The notes beneath the pieces are model-generated. The model was given only the letters and a program-made list of their open reading frames with translations, did not search any database and was not told where the DNA came from. Below are positions 7,936 through 16,330 of a DNA stretch of 53,744 nt, piece by piece (within the stretch, counting starts at the first letter, position 1; every line of letters begins with the position of its first letter). Made by a program: the position numbers and the translations under genes. The DNA is taken from assembly GCA_910587175.1 (NCBI GenBank), contig CAJULH010000008.1:1-53744 (forward strand), given 5' to 3'. The stretch is from Candidatus Gastranaerophilales bacterium. GTDB taxonomy: Bacteria > Cyanobacteriota > Vampirovibrionia > Gastranaerophilales > Gastranaerophilaceae.

Positions 7936-8664
7936 ATGCCGGATAATTTTGAAAGATACAACAGAAATATTTTAGTGCCGGAAGTGGGTATAAAGGGGCA
8001 AAAAAAGCTTTCAGACGCAAAAGTTTTAGTATGCGGTGCAGGCGGGCTTGGCTCTACCGTTATTGTAAACCTCGCGTCCCTTGGTGTCGGGCACATTGGA
8101 ATTATTGATAATGATACAGTGGAATTATCAAATCTGAACCGCCAGTATATTCATAATCTTTCCTCTTTGAAGCATCCAAAAACGGATTCCGCAAAAGCCT
8201 GGGTGCAAAATTACAATAGGGATATTCAGACGGAAACTTTTAAAATCCGTTTGGATAAAAAAAACTATATTGATATTGTTGCAAAATATGATATTTTAGC
8301 AGATTGTTTTGATAGTTTTGAATCAAAATTTTTATTAAACGATATTGCGATTCAAACAGGGAAACCCCTGGTACATGCAGGCGTCAGCGAATTTAAGGGT
8401 CAGGTTATGACAATTCTTCCTAAAAAAAGTGCTTGTCTTAGGTGTTTGATGCCGGATGCATCCTATACTGAAAATTATGTTGCAAAAGGGGTGGTATCCC
8501 CTGCTGTGTCTGCAATAGCTTCAATTGAAAGTATGGAGATTTTAAAGCTGATTTTAGGCAAAGGCAGTCTTTTAACAGATAAAATCTTTATATTTGACGG
8601 ACTGAACACAAGGTTTAGAACTCTGGATGTTCAAAAGAATTCAAAATGCATCTGCAACCGTTGA
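7936..8664 (+). CDS. ThiF/MoeB/HesA-family adenylyltransferase (E1-like)
   Basis: Activates the C-terminal glycine of a ubiquitin-like sulfur carrier (ThiS or MoaD type) by adenylation. 242 aa from the ATG. The open frame extends back to a TTG inside the Nudix gene, but the ATG fits the family N-terminus (FERYNRNILVPEVG). The ATP-binding loop GAGGLGS lies near residue 34. The acidic and Arg residues of DNDTVELSNLNRQ follow. A zinc site is built from CLRC in the middle and CIC at the extreme C-terminus. A candidate partner, the ThiS-like protein, is encoded at 51226. No C-terminal rhodanese domain is present. Thiamine and molybdopterin roles cannot be told apart here. Confidence 0.88.
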   Translation: MPDNFERYNRNILVPEVGIKGQKKLSDAKVLVCGAGGLGSTVIVNLASLGVGHIGIIDNDTVELSNLNRQYIHNLSSLKHPKTDSAKAWVQNYNRDIQTETFKIRLDKKNYIDIVAKYDILADCFDSFESKFLLNDIAIQTGKPLVHAGVSEFKGQVMTILPKKSACLRCLMPDASYTENYVAKGVVSPAVSAIASIESMEILKLILGKGSLLTDKIFIFDGLNTRFRTLDVQKNSKCICNR

Positions 8665-8695
8665 ATGCCTGACAAATCCGGTTTATAAGGTTATT

Positions 8696-9244
8696 TTACT
8701 TATATTCTTCAGTTGTTTTAATATATTCTTTATTAAATCCCTGGAGAAATAAAAGCGCCATTAAAGAAACGTAGAAAAGGGTTTCAGCCATTTCTTCCAG
8801 AATAAATGCGCCTATTTCTTCGCCAACAACGCCAAAGATTATTCCTAAAAACATAAATACCCAGGGTAGAATTGCCAGTTTGGCATGAAGAAAATAATTC
8901 CACAGGGTTTTATAAGATTTTGAAACGATAAAATACAAGCCGGATAATGCCATAAAAAGCCCGTATAGAGGGTGTGCCAGATATCCGTAAGGAATGTCTT
9001 TCCAGCTGTAAAATGCGTTTGGACCTCCTCCCGGAACAAGGAAAAATACTGTTCTGCCGCAGTTTATCTCTCTTAGAAAAAGGATAATCATTACAAGCGC
9101 CATAGAATAGAAAAAGGGCTTATCGGTCTTTGCCTTTACACAGAATATAAATGCAAACAGAATTACAACCAGTTGGAAATTTTCAATTAAAGAATTTTCA
9201 TAAGCATATTGTATGGGCAGCCATTTTATAAAAATCGGCGTCAA
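8696..9244 (-). CDS. Multi-pass membrane protein of unknown function, probably frameshifted at its 5' end
   Basis: 182 aa from a TTG, with about five to six hydrophobic segments (ENFQLVVILFAFIFC, FFYSMALVMIILF, LYGLFMALSGLYFIV, LAILPWVFMFLGIIFGVV, ETLFYVSLMALLFLQGF). Polar conserved-looking residues REINCGR and EEIGAFILEE lie at loop ends. No family is recognised. The frame stays open upstream to about 9300 and encodes a further helix (VTIAPVIIILLTPIFIKWL). No ATG or ribosome site precedes it in that frame. An ATG with a good GGAGAA site at 9333 instead reads MDRIKNFLSELK in the other frame. A one-base change near the AAAA run at about 9299-9302 would join both into one longer protein. Confidence 0.6.
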   Translation of the reverse strand: MTPIFIKWLPIQYAYENSLIENFQLVVILFAFIFCVKAKTDKPFFYSMALVMIILFLREINCGRTVFFLVPGGGPNAFYSWKDIPYGYLAHPLYGLFMALSGLYFIVSKSYKTLWNYFLHAKLAILPWVFMFLGIIFGVVGEEIGAFILEEMAETLFYVSLMALLFLQGFNKEYIKTTEEYK

Positions 9245-9410
9245 AAGAATTATTATAACCGGGGCTATAGTTACAGGATGGAAGCTAAAATCCTGGTTTT
9301 AAGTTCAGACAAAAAATTCTTAATGCGATCCATAAAAATTCTCCAAATTCTAAATCCTGATTCTTTTCAAGTATAATATAAAAATAATTATTTTAAAAAA
9401 GGATGGATAA

Positions 9411-10562
9411 ATGTTTATACTGGAAGAGCCTTACGTTTCCCGGCTGCTTTTAGATACGCTTTCAAAGAACGGGTATGAAGTTTTAGGGAATGATTTTATA
9501 AAGAATAATGCCGGCGGGTATAAATTAAATTTTGTGTCTGAAAATGAGGCAAGAGAAGGGTTTAAGGATAAGGGTATTTATTCAAACTCTGAAAATTCGA
9601 TTAAATTTATTCTTGAAAATTTTTCGGATTCAAACACAGCAAGGGCGGTAGAACTTTGTAAGGATAAATGTAAATTTAGATATGCGCTGCAGTCTTTGTA
9701 TCCGGGTTTTTTCCATAAAGAAATTTTTTTGGATGAGCTTGATGATTTTAAATTTGAAGATGCCGGAAAACCCTTCATAATAAAGCCTGCAGTAGGTTTT
9801 TTGAGTCTTGGGGTTCATAAAGTACGCTCCAATGCAGAGTGGCTTATTGTAAAGAATGAAATTATAAGTGAAATTGCAGAAGTTTCAAAGCTTTTTCCAA
9901 AAAGCGTTGTTGATGTTTCAAAATTTATAATAGAGGAAATCCTTGAAGGTGCCGAGTTTGCTGTGGATGTATATTATGATAATGAAGGCGTGCCTTGTAT
10001 TTTAAATATTTTAAGTCATCCTTTTTTGGATGCAGAAGATGTGAGCGACAGAGCCTATATAACGTCTGCCGCAATAATAAGAAACAATTTAAAACGCTTT
10101 GAAAATATGCTTGAAAAAATCGGAAAAACCTTGGGATTAAAGAATTTTCCCATGCATATAGAGCTTATTTTGGGGCAAAATGGTGATATTACCCCTGTTG
10201 AAATTAATCCTTTGAGATTTGCGGGCTGGTGTACAACGGATTTAGCATATTTTGCATACGGGATAAATATATATGAATATTTTGCAGAACAAAAAAAGCC
10301 TGATTGGGACAGTATTTTAAGCCGCACAGAAGATAAAATTTTCTATTTTGCAATGGCTGAAAGACCAAAGGAGCTGCAAAATGTCAATATGGCTTTTGAT
10401 TATGAGGAATTGTATAAAAATTTTTCAAATATTTTAGAAAAAAGGGAAATTAATAATCCCCAAAAACCGGTCTGCGCTGTGATTTTTGGCTCTTGTTCGG
10501 GCATGGATGAAGTTGATAAAATATTAAAGCTTGATATGAAAAGTTTTGTAAAGCGTCTATAA
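9411..10562 (+). CDS. ATP-grasp domain protein of unknown substrate
   Basis: 383 aa. The ATP-grasp fold, as in carboxylate-amine/thiol ligases, covers about residues 75-300. The N-terminal ATP-binding strand is KPFIIKPAVGFLSLGVHKV (near 120-140). IEEILEGAEFAVDVYYD follows near 185. The metal-binding segment with E and N is DITPVEINPLRFAG (near 265). Residues 1-70 resemble a degenerate preATP-grasp domain. Such enzymes join a carboxylate to an amine via an acyl-phosphate, but no partner gene indicates the substrate. It stands alone, with the B12 riboswitch of nrdD starting about 90 nt downstream. An AT-only inverted repeat (AATTTAAT/ATTAAATT, 10583-10601) lies just after its stop. Confidence 0.75.
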   Translation: MFILEEPYVSRLLLDTLSKNGYEVLGNDFIKNNAGGYKLNFVSENEAREGFKDKGIYSNSENSIKFILENFSDSNTARAVELCKDKCKFRYALQSLYPGFFHKEIFLDELDDFKFEDAGKPFIIKPAVGFLSLGVHKVRSNAEWLIVKNEIISEIAEVSKLFPKSVVDVSKFIIEEILEGAEFAVDVYYDNEGVPCILNILSHPFLDAEDVSDRAYITSAAIIRNNLKRFENMLEKIGKTLGLKNFPMHIELILGQNGDITPVEINPLRFAGWCTTDLAYFAYGINIYEYFAEQKKPDWDSILSRTEDKIFYFAMAERPKELQNVNMAFDYEELYKNFSNILEKREINNPQKPVCAVIFGSCSGMDEVDKILKLDMKSFVKRL

Positions 10563-10654
10563 AGCCAATATATTTTAAAAGTAATTTAATGGTATTAAAT
10601 TTTGCATCATAATATTTTCATGACCCTGATTTTTTGATAAAATTATGTAAATAC

Positions 10655-10765
10655 AGCATGGAGGAAAGAAGGGGTGAGATTCCCCCGCTGGTCCGCAGCC
10701 GTTAAAGCCGGAATGCTCCTGCGTTTGTTAGTGATACACCTCGAGACAGGAATTTAGTGTGAAAA
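10655..10765 (+). promoter_or_regulatory. Cobalamin riboswitch upstream of nrdD
   Basis: The sequence follows the conserved core of the B12 aptamer by eye: GGAGGAAAG, then GGGGTGAGATTCCCCC (hairpin with the conserved GGTGaaaTTCC feel), GCTGGTCCGCAGCCGT, TAAAGCCGGAATGC and CGAGACAGG. The family represses downstream genes when adenosylcobalamin is abundant. Placement before a class III ribonucleotide reductase fits the known practice of switching off B12-independent reductases when B12 is present. The exact ends are uncertain. Confidence 0.75.
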
Positions 10766-10824
10766 AATAAGAAATCTCTTTAAGGTTAAAAACAAAAGAG
10801 TATTTTAAGATTTGACTAGCCTAT

Positions 10825-10858
10825 TTCTGCCTTTTTCAAAAGAAAAAAGGAGTCAGAA
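10825..10858 (+). promoter_or_regulatory. Shine-Dalgarno-sequestering hairpin of the riboswitch
   Basis: TTCTG-CCTTTTTC (10825-10837) pairs with GAAAAAAGG (10842-10850) and CAGAA (10854-10858). This buries the AGGAG ribosome site and touches the start codon of nrdD. It looks like the translational expression platform of the upstream aptamer. Confidence 0.7.
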
Positions 10859-13134
10859 TGAAAGAATTGCGGGAAGAGAGAACTGTAAGTATCGAAAATT
10901 CGAAACTTACACCTTTTGGTGAATCAGCTTGTGCTACAAACCCTATTGGTATTGGAGCAGAAATTATACCCCAGAGTAAAGTCGTAGGGATTCCTTCAAA
11001 AGCTTTGCTGAAGAATATTAAAATCATCAAAAAAGACGGCACAAAAGAAGATTATGACGTTCAAAAGGTTGTTGCTGCCGTTAAAAAATCTGCAGCAAGA
11101 ATGCTTGTAAAGTTTTCCGACAAAGAGCTTGAAGATATTTCAAATTACGTTGATACAAGCGTTTTAAAGATGCACCAGCAGGAAATTGAAATCTTTAAAA
11201 TGCACTGTGTTGTTGAAAATGCGCTTGAGGTTTTAAATCCTAAAGTTGCAAAAAGCTACAGAAACTACAGAAATTATAAAATTGATTTTGTGGATATGCT
11301 TGATAAGGTGTATCAGGAAAGCCAAAAGATAATGTATATTGGCGATAAGGAGAATTCAAATGCGGATTCTGCCCTTGTTTCCACAAAAAGGTCGCTTGTT
11401 TTTAATGAATTAAACAAAGAGCTATATAAAAAATTCTTTTTGACTGTGCCTGAATTACAGGCTATAAGAGACGGATATATCTACATTCATGATATGTCTG
11501 CAAGACGTGATACCATGAACTGTTGTCTTTTTGATGTAGCATCTGTTTTGAAAGACGGTTTTGAGATGGGAAATATCTGGTATAATGAGCCCAAAACCCT
11601 TGAAGTTGCTTTTGATGTGATAGGTGATATTGTAATGGCAGCTGCGAGCCAGCAGTACGGCGGTTTTACAGTACCAGAGGTGGATAAAATTCTTGCTCCG
11701 TATGCAAAAAAGACATTTGAAAAGAAATATCAAAGATATTTAGATATGGGCGTTACAGAAGAGCGCGCCAGAGCGGAAGCAATAAAAGATGTGGAAAAAG
11801 ATTTCCATGACGGTTTTCAGGGTTGGGAATATAAATTCAATACCGTTGCATCTTCCCGGGGTGATTATCCGTTTATCACAATGACAACAGGGCTTGGCAC
11901 GGATGAATTTGAGAGAATGTCCACCAAGATTATGCTTGAAGTAAGACAGGGCGGACAGGGTAAAAAAGAAAATAAAAAACCTGTATTATTCCCGAAAATT
12001 GTCTTCCTTTATGATGAAAAGCTCCATGGGGAAGGCGGAGAGCTTCATGAGCTTTTTGATGCAGGGATTGAATGTTCCAAAAAAGCTATGTATCCTGATT
12101 GGCTTTCTTTAACAGGTGACGGGTATGTGGCTTCAATGTACAAGAAATATAAAAGGGTGATATCCCCCATGGGCTGTCGTGCTTTTCTTTCTCCCTGGTA
12201 TGAAAGAGGTGGAATGACACCTGCAGATGAAGACGACAAGCCGGTTTTTGTGGGCAGGTTTAACATAGGTGCCATAAGCCTTCATTTGCCCATGATTTAT
12301 GCCAAGGCTAAAAAAGAAGGCAAAGATTTTTATGAAGTTTTGGATTCCTACCTTGAGATGATAAGACAAATTCATATAAGAACGTATGAATATCTTGGCG
12401 AGATGCGTGCATCTATCAATCCGCTTGCATTCTGCGAAGGCGGATTCTATGGCGGGCACCTTGGAATTCACGATAAGATTAAGCCTCTTTTGAAAGCTGC
12501 CACTGCATCTTTTGGGATTACTGCTTTGAATGAGCTTCAGGAACTTTATAACCAAAAATCACTGGTGGAAGACGGACAGTTTGCGCTGGATGTTATGGAA
12601 TACATCAACAAAAGAGTGAATGAATTCAAAGAAGAAGACGGCAACCTTTATGCAATTTACGGTACGCCTGCCGAAAACCTTTGCGGGCTGCAGATTAAAC
12701 AATTCAGGAAAAAATACGGCAAAGTAAATAAAGTATCAGACAGAGGATATGTTTCAAACAGCTTCCACTGTCATGTTTCTGAAAATATCGGACCTGTTGA
12801 AAAACAGGACTTAGAAAAAAGGTTTTGGAATCTTTTAAACGGCGGCAAGATTCAATATGTAAAATACCCGGTTTCATACAATACAAAAGCTGTTGAAACA
12901 CTTGTTAAAAGGGCTATGGATATGGGCTTTTATGAGGGAGTAAACCTTTCACTTGCATATTGTGATGATTGCGGGCATCAGGAGCTTGAAATGGATACTT
13001 GTCCTAAATGCGGCAGTAAAAATCTAACCAAAATTGACAGAATGAACGGTTACCTTTCATATTCAAGGGTGAAGGGTGATACACGTTTAAATGAAGCAAA
13101 GATGGAAGAAATAGCTGACAGAGTAAGCATGTAA
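10858..13134 (+). CDS. nrdD: Anaerobic (class III) ribonucleoside-triphosphate reductase
   Basis: Makes deoxyribonucleotides without oxygen by glycyl-radical chemistry. 758 aa. An N-terminal leader of about 50 residues precedes the allosteric ATP-cone (about 52-145, KIIKKDGTKEDYDVQKVV). The catalytic barrel follows, with MNCCLFD near 222. The C-terminal zinc site uses Cys702, 705, 715 and 718. The radical glycine is Gly731 in RMNGYLS. AAAGGAG lies 7 nt before the ATG, inside the riboswitch hairpin. nrdG follows 200 nt downstream in the same direction, so the two are probably expressed together. B12 control implies that a B12-dependent class II enzyme exists elsewhere in the genome (inference). 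Confidence 0.97.
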   Translation: MKELREERTVSIENSKLTPFGESACATNPIGIGAEIIPQSKVVGIPSKALLKNIKIIKKDGTKEDYDVQKVVAAVKKSAARMLVKFSDKELEDISNYVDTSVLKMHQQEIEIFKMHCVVENALEVLNPKVAKSYRNYRNYKIDFVDMLDKVYQESQKIMYIGDKENSNADSALVSTKRSLVFNELNKELYKKFFLTVPELQAIRDGYIYIHDMSARRDTMNCCLFDVASVLKDGFEMGNIWYNEPKTLEVAFDVIGDIVMAAASQQYGGFTVPEVDKILAPYAKKTFEKKYQRYLDMGVTEERARAEAIKDVEKDFHDGFQGWEYKFNTVASSRGDYPFITMTTGLGTDEFERMSTKIMLEVRQGGQGKKENKKPVLFPKIVFLYDEKLHGEGGELHELFDAGIECSKKAMYPDWLSLTGDGYVASMYKKYKRVISPMGCRAFLSPWYERGGMTPADEDDKPVFVGRFNIGAISLHLPMIYAKAKKEGKDFYEVLDSYLEMIRQIHIRTYEYLGEMRASINPLAFCEGGFYGGHLGIHDKIKPLLKAATASFGITALNELQELYNQKSLVEDGQFALDVMEYINKRVNEFKEEDGNLYAIYGTPAENLCGLQIKQFRKKYGKVNKVSDRGYVSNSFHCHVSENIGPVEKQDLEKRFWNLLNGGKIQYVKYPVSYNTKAVETLVKRAMDMGFYEGVNLSLAYCDDCGHQELEMDTCPKCGSKNLTKIDRMNGYLSYSRVKGDTRLNEAKMEEIADRVSM

Positions 13135-13335
13135 AATGGTTGTTGTTTTCGGGGTGTTTGTGCCGGACAGATGGGTAAAAAACGATAAACATTCTGTGAA
13201 GCTGTAATTATATACAGGATAAGCCATTCTGATATGCATTTTTTAAAGACAGGGTGCAGACATTACGGGCAGTGTTTTGGGCAAAACAAATAAAAAACGG
13301 AACACCCGCAAAAAACAAATATTTCGGAGTAAAAT

Positions 13336-13824
13336 ATGAACTATCACAATATTACAAAAGAAGATATGCTAAACGGGGATGGCATCCGTGTTGTACTTTG
13401 GGTTTCAGGGTGTGAAAATCATTGCGAAGGTTGCCATAATCCTGTCACCTGGGATAAAAACGGCGGACTTCCTTTTGACGAAGCTGCAGAGAATGAACTG
13501 TTTGAAGCTTTGGATAAACCATTTATAGACGGTATAACATTTTCGGGCGGCGACCCTATGATGCCATACAACAGGGATGAAGTTTTAAGGCTTATTAAAA
13601 AATGCCGCACAAATTATCCGGATAAAACAATCTGGCTTTATACGGGGCTAAATTGGGAAGATATTAAGGATATTGAAGGTCTGGGGCTTGTTGATGTAGT
13701 TGCAGAGGGCAGGTTTATTGAATCTTTGAAAGATAATAATCTTCACTGGGTGGGAAGTTCAAATCAGAAAGTGATTGATGTGAAGAAGTCTTTGGATTTA
13801 GATACAATTATACTCCATAAGTAA
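13336..13824 (+). CDS. nrdG: Anaerobic ribonucleotide reductase activating protein (radical SAM)
   Basis: Uses S-adenosylmethionine and a [4Fe-4S] cluster to create the glycyl radical on NrdD. 162 aa, the usual short length for this activase. The cluster ligands are Cys26, Cys30 and Cys33 (CENHCEGC, the CX3CX2C radical-SAM motif). FSGGDPM supplies the SAM-binding GGD. A CGGAG site lies 5-6 nt before the start. The 200-nt gap after nrdD shows no gene or clear terminator. A strong hairpin overlaps its stop codon. Confidence 0.96.
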   Translation: MNYHNITKEDMLNGDGIRVVLWVSGCENHCEGCHNPVTWDKNGGLPFDEAAENELFEALDKPFIDGITFSGGDPMMPYNRDEVLRLIKKCRTNYPDKTIWLYTGLNWEDIKDIEGLGLVDVVAEGRFIESLKDNNLHWVGSSNQKVIDVKKSLDLDTIILHK

Positions 13825-13844
13825 AATTCTACTTATGGAGTATA
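13809..13844. repeat. 15-bp perfect inverted repeat overlapping the nrdG stop codon
   Basis: TATACTCCATAAGTA and its exact complement flank a 6-nt loop. The left arm contains the end of nrdG, including most of its TAA. It lies between convergent genes. It lacks a T-tract on either strand, so it may be a 3'-end stabiliser or an atypical bidirectional terminator. Confidence 0.8.
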
Positions 13845-13870
13845 ATAAAACAATCTTTTATTTATATCCG

Positions 13871-14329
13871 TTAAATGCTCTCTGTTTCTTTGTTTTCAGG
13901 TTTTTTCTTTAAGAACAATCCTTCAGAGTCGGCTAAAACAACCTTAGTAAAACCAAATATAGTTTTTCTAAGCTCATATCCTTCAGGAAGCGTTCTTGTA
14001 CCTTGGGTTAAGTTGAAGAAATTATTGTGAATTGTGCGATCAGGGCTGATTTTTGCATTTTTTGGCAGTCTTCTGCTTTCATTAACTGCAGCAATTTGTT
14101 CATTGGTCAACCTGCTGAAAGCAAGTCTGAAAAAGCCGATTTTTGGACCGTCATATTCTTTTTTGCCTGAAAACTCTATTGTGTCGGGCTTTTCTTCTAA
14201 ATCAACAGGCGGAGTATAGGTTTGCGGTGCTTCGCTTTCATCTGTAGGAGGTACAGTTTTCATATTGCTGATTCTGTTGATATAATCATCAAATGATGAT
14301 GAAGAAGTTGAATAAGAAAAATCGCTCAT
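13871..14329 (-). CDS. Hypothetical protein, soluble
   Basis: 152 aa, family not recognised. The first 60 residues are Ser/Pro/Thr-rich and probably disordered (SYSTSSSSFDDYINRIS, PQTYTPPVDLEEKP). The part from about 60 onward looks folded, with a beta/alpha mix (IGFFRLAFSRLTNEQIAAVNES, ELRKTIFGFTKVVLADSEG). The tail is Lys/Glu-rich. No signal peptide or membrane segment is seen. It is convergent with nrdG and reads in the same direction as the two redox-related genes upstream, separated from them by 78 nt. Confidence 0.65.
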   Translation of the reverse strand: MSDFSYSTSSSSFDDYINRISNMKTVPPTDESEAPQTYTPPVDLEEKPDTIEFSGKKEYDGPKIGFFRLAFSRLTNEQIAAVNESRRLPKNAKISPDRTIHNNFFNLTQGTRTLPEGYELRKTIFGFTKVVLADSEGLFLKKKPENKETESI

Positions 14330-14407
14330 ATTTTGCCCCTTTTACAAACTATAAAGAATATATATATAAAACATAAAGCTAAATTTTTTTGCTATCAAAT
14401 TGTATTT

Positions 14408-15010
14408 TTAGTTGGAATTTTTGCTTTCAAACCATTCAATTATTGGTTTTTTGGTGCCGAATTTGAAATTGAAAACATCTTCAATATCCTTGCTTGTAAG
14501 GGTTTCGTAGCTTACATTAAAACTTGCAGGTTCTTCTTTTATTCCTGTTTGTCTGTATTTTTCGGATGAAATTTTATCTGATTCAGGGTCCATAACATTT
14601 GAATAATTCAAACCCTGATAGCAGCAAAAAGGCACCTGAACCTTTTCGTGCTTTGAATCAGGAAGTGCCATAAGCCCGAAAGAACGACAAACTATTCCTC
14701 TGTATTCATAAATTGAACATACATTGTCTATTAAAAACGGGCAATCATATACAAACCTGCCTTCTTTGTGGCATTTCTTTTTATCCAGAGCTTTTTTAAT
14801 GTTTTCTTCAATTTTAATTCTTGTTTCTATCGGCAATGTTTCAAAACCTTTTAAAACAAACTGCATCTCTATTGCAGAATATGGGAATTCGGCATCCATG
14901 CAGCAAAGAGCACATCCTCTTTTACAGAAAATGTAATCTTTTTGTTTCTCAAAGAATCTGTTTAGCTTATTTGTTATGAAATTTAGATAGGTTATATAAT
15001 TATTCAACAT
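14408..15010 (-). CDS. YkgJ-family cysteine-cluster protein
   Basis: 200 aa. The family (zinc or iron-sulfur binding, function unknown) is recognised from an N-terminal C-x3-C-x2-CC block (Cys29, 33, 36, 37) and later cysteines CHKEGRFVYDCPFL, VCSIYEYRGIVCRSFG and FCCYQG. The order cysteine cluster, CPFL, then IYExRxxxCR is typical of YkgJ proteins. It starts 2 nt after the stop of the iron-sulfur flavoprotein gene, so the two form an operon and may share a redox role. Confidence 0.8.
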   Translation of the reverse strand: MLNNYITYLNFITNKLNRFFEKQKDYIFCKRGCALCCMDAEFPYSAIEMQFVLKGFETLPIETRIKIEENIKKALDKKKCHKEGRFVYDCPFLIDNVCSIYEYRGIVCRSFGLMALPDSKHEKVQVPFCCYQGLNYSNVMDPESDKISSEKYRQTGIKEEPASFNVSYETLTSKDIEDVFNFKFGTKKPIIEWFESKNSN

Positions 15011-15012
15011 TT

Positions 15013-15645
15013 TTATTGGATAAAGTTTGTAAATGTAACTTCTTCCTGTTTCGGGAGTTTTATTCCGGCATTTTTTCCGGCTTCAATACATTTTAAATAA
15101 TACGCCATATTACGTGCCAGAAATCTCATATTTTGTAATCCTTCAAGATCTTTTTTAACATCATCCGGCGTTTGCCCATGTACCATATTCCAATATCTGC
15201 CGGAGATTATTGGCATTTGGTGAATCTGAAAATATTTATTAAGTTCATCAATTGTTGCAGTGGTTCCTGCGCGGCGGGCGGATGCTATGGCGCTTCCGGG
15301 TTTCATTCTTAAATCTGCCTTACCTGCTCTTGCATTTGCATAGAAAAGTCTGTCTAAAAAGGCAACCGTTCCGCCGGAGGCTGATGCATAATGAACGGGG
15401 GAGCCTATAATGATTCCGTCAAATTCATTCAGTCTTTCTAAAAGTTCATTAACCTCATCATCTATAGCACATCTACCCAGTTTTCCACAGGCGCCGCATG
15501 CTCTGCAGGGGGCAATCGGGCTGTTTCCTATATTATAAATTTCAGAATCCACTCCTTCTTCCTGTAGTGTTTTTGAAATTTCTAAAAGTGCTGTATACGT
15601 GCATCCTTTTTCTTTTGGCGAGCCGTTTATTAATAATACTTTCAT
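15013..15645 (-). CDS. NADPH-dependent FMN reductase / iron-sulfur flavoprotein
   Basis: 210 aa, flavodoxin-like fold. The N-terminal strand and FMN-phosphate loop are MKVLLINGSPKEKGCT (residues 1-16). A compact CxxCxxCx5C motif (Cys47, 50, 53, 59) is the cluster-binding pattern of archaeal and anaerobic iron-sulfur flavoproteins. GSPVHYASASG (81-91) forms the second FMN loop. It probably moves electrons from NAD(P)H or ferredoxin to an unknown acceptor in the cytoplasm. It is first in an operon with the YkgJ-like gene. Confidence 0.85.
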   Translation of the reverse strand: MKVLLINGSPKEKGCTYTALLEISKTLQEEGVDSEIYNIGNSPIAPCRACGACGKLGRCAIDDEVNELLERLNEFDGIIIGSPVHYASASGGTVAFLDRLFYANARAGKADLRMKPGSAIASARRAGTTATIDELNKYFQIHQMPIISGRYWNMVHGQTPDDVKKDLEGLQNMRFLARNMAYYLKCIEAGKNAGIKLPKQEEVTFTNFIQ

Positions 15646-15745
15646 ATTTTTGCTCCATTTTTATCTTTATTTATATTTTACACGCTAAAGTGAACCCAAG
15701 GGCAAGTATGTAAAAATTTTAAATTTTTCTTGTAGAATAAGGATT

Positions 15746-16330
15746 ATGAAGCCAAAGTTGCATGAAATGTTTGTATCATTTTTAAAAATAGGCGCCCTGC
15801 TCCTTGGGGGCGGGTATGTTATTGTTCCTTTATTGAACAGTGAACTTGTGGATAAAAGGGGCTGGGTAACAAAAGAGGATGTGATAGATTTCTATGCATT
15901 AGGGCAATGTGTACCGGGGATTATTGCTGCAAATACAACATTTTTCATAGGTTACAAGCTCAGAGGCAGGATGGGTGCTGTTGTTGCATTTTTGGGGCTT
16001 ATTTTACCGCCTTTTTTATGTATAATATTTCTCGCATCATTTTTGGGGAAGTTTTCCAGGAATGTTATTATGAATGATGTTTTCTGGGGTGTAAATGTTG
16101 CAATAATTATCCTTTTGTTTCTTACGGTAAAAGAGGTTTGGGCAAAAAGCGTTGTGGATAAATTTACACTTTTTATCTTTCTTTTTATTTTGACTTTGAT
16201 GCTTGTTGGGGTTTCGCCAAGTGTTTCAATTGTCCTTTCTGCGTTTTTAGGAATTTTATATAAAAAGATTAAATGTATCTGCAAAGGTTTAAAAGCAGCC
16301 AATGAAACAAGGGAGGATATTTCAGGATGA
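15746..16330 (+). CDS. chrA: Chromate transporter, first half (ChrA short form)
   Basis: 194 aa, about six membrane segments. The hallmark FLKIGALLLGGGYVIVPLL and the following GWVTKEDVIDFYALGQCVPGIIAANTTFFIGY identify the CHR family. The gene encodes only one CHR domain and overlaps the next by ATGA. The pair therefore makes a heterodimeric version of the usual two-domain pump. Members export chromate, but many in anaerobes probably move another oxyanion. Confidence 0.9.
   Translation: MKPKLHEMFVSFLKIGALLLGGGYVIVPLLNSELVDKRGWVTKEDVIDFYALGQCVPGIIAANTTFFIGYKLRGRMGAVVAFLGLILPPFLCIIFLASFLGKFSRNVIMNDVFWGVNVAIIILLFLTVKEVWAKSVVDKFTLFIFLFILTLMLVGVSPSVSIVLSAFLGILYKKIKCICKGLKAANETREDISG

Noticed and set aside
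9290..9310. Programmed -1 frameshift signal
   Set aside because: The bases CTTAAAACC do not present an X-XXY-YYZ heptamer in the reading frame, and no downstream stimulatory structure was seen.
12133..12555. 140-aa antisense frame inside nrdD
   Set aside because: No family match or start signal, and fully inside a highly conserved gene.
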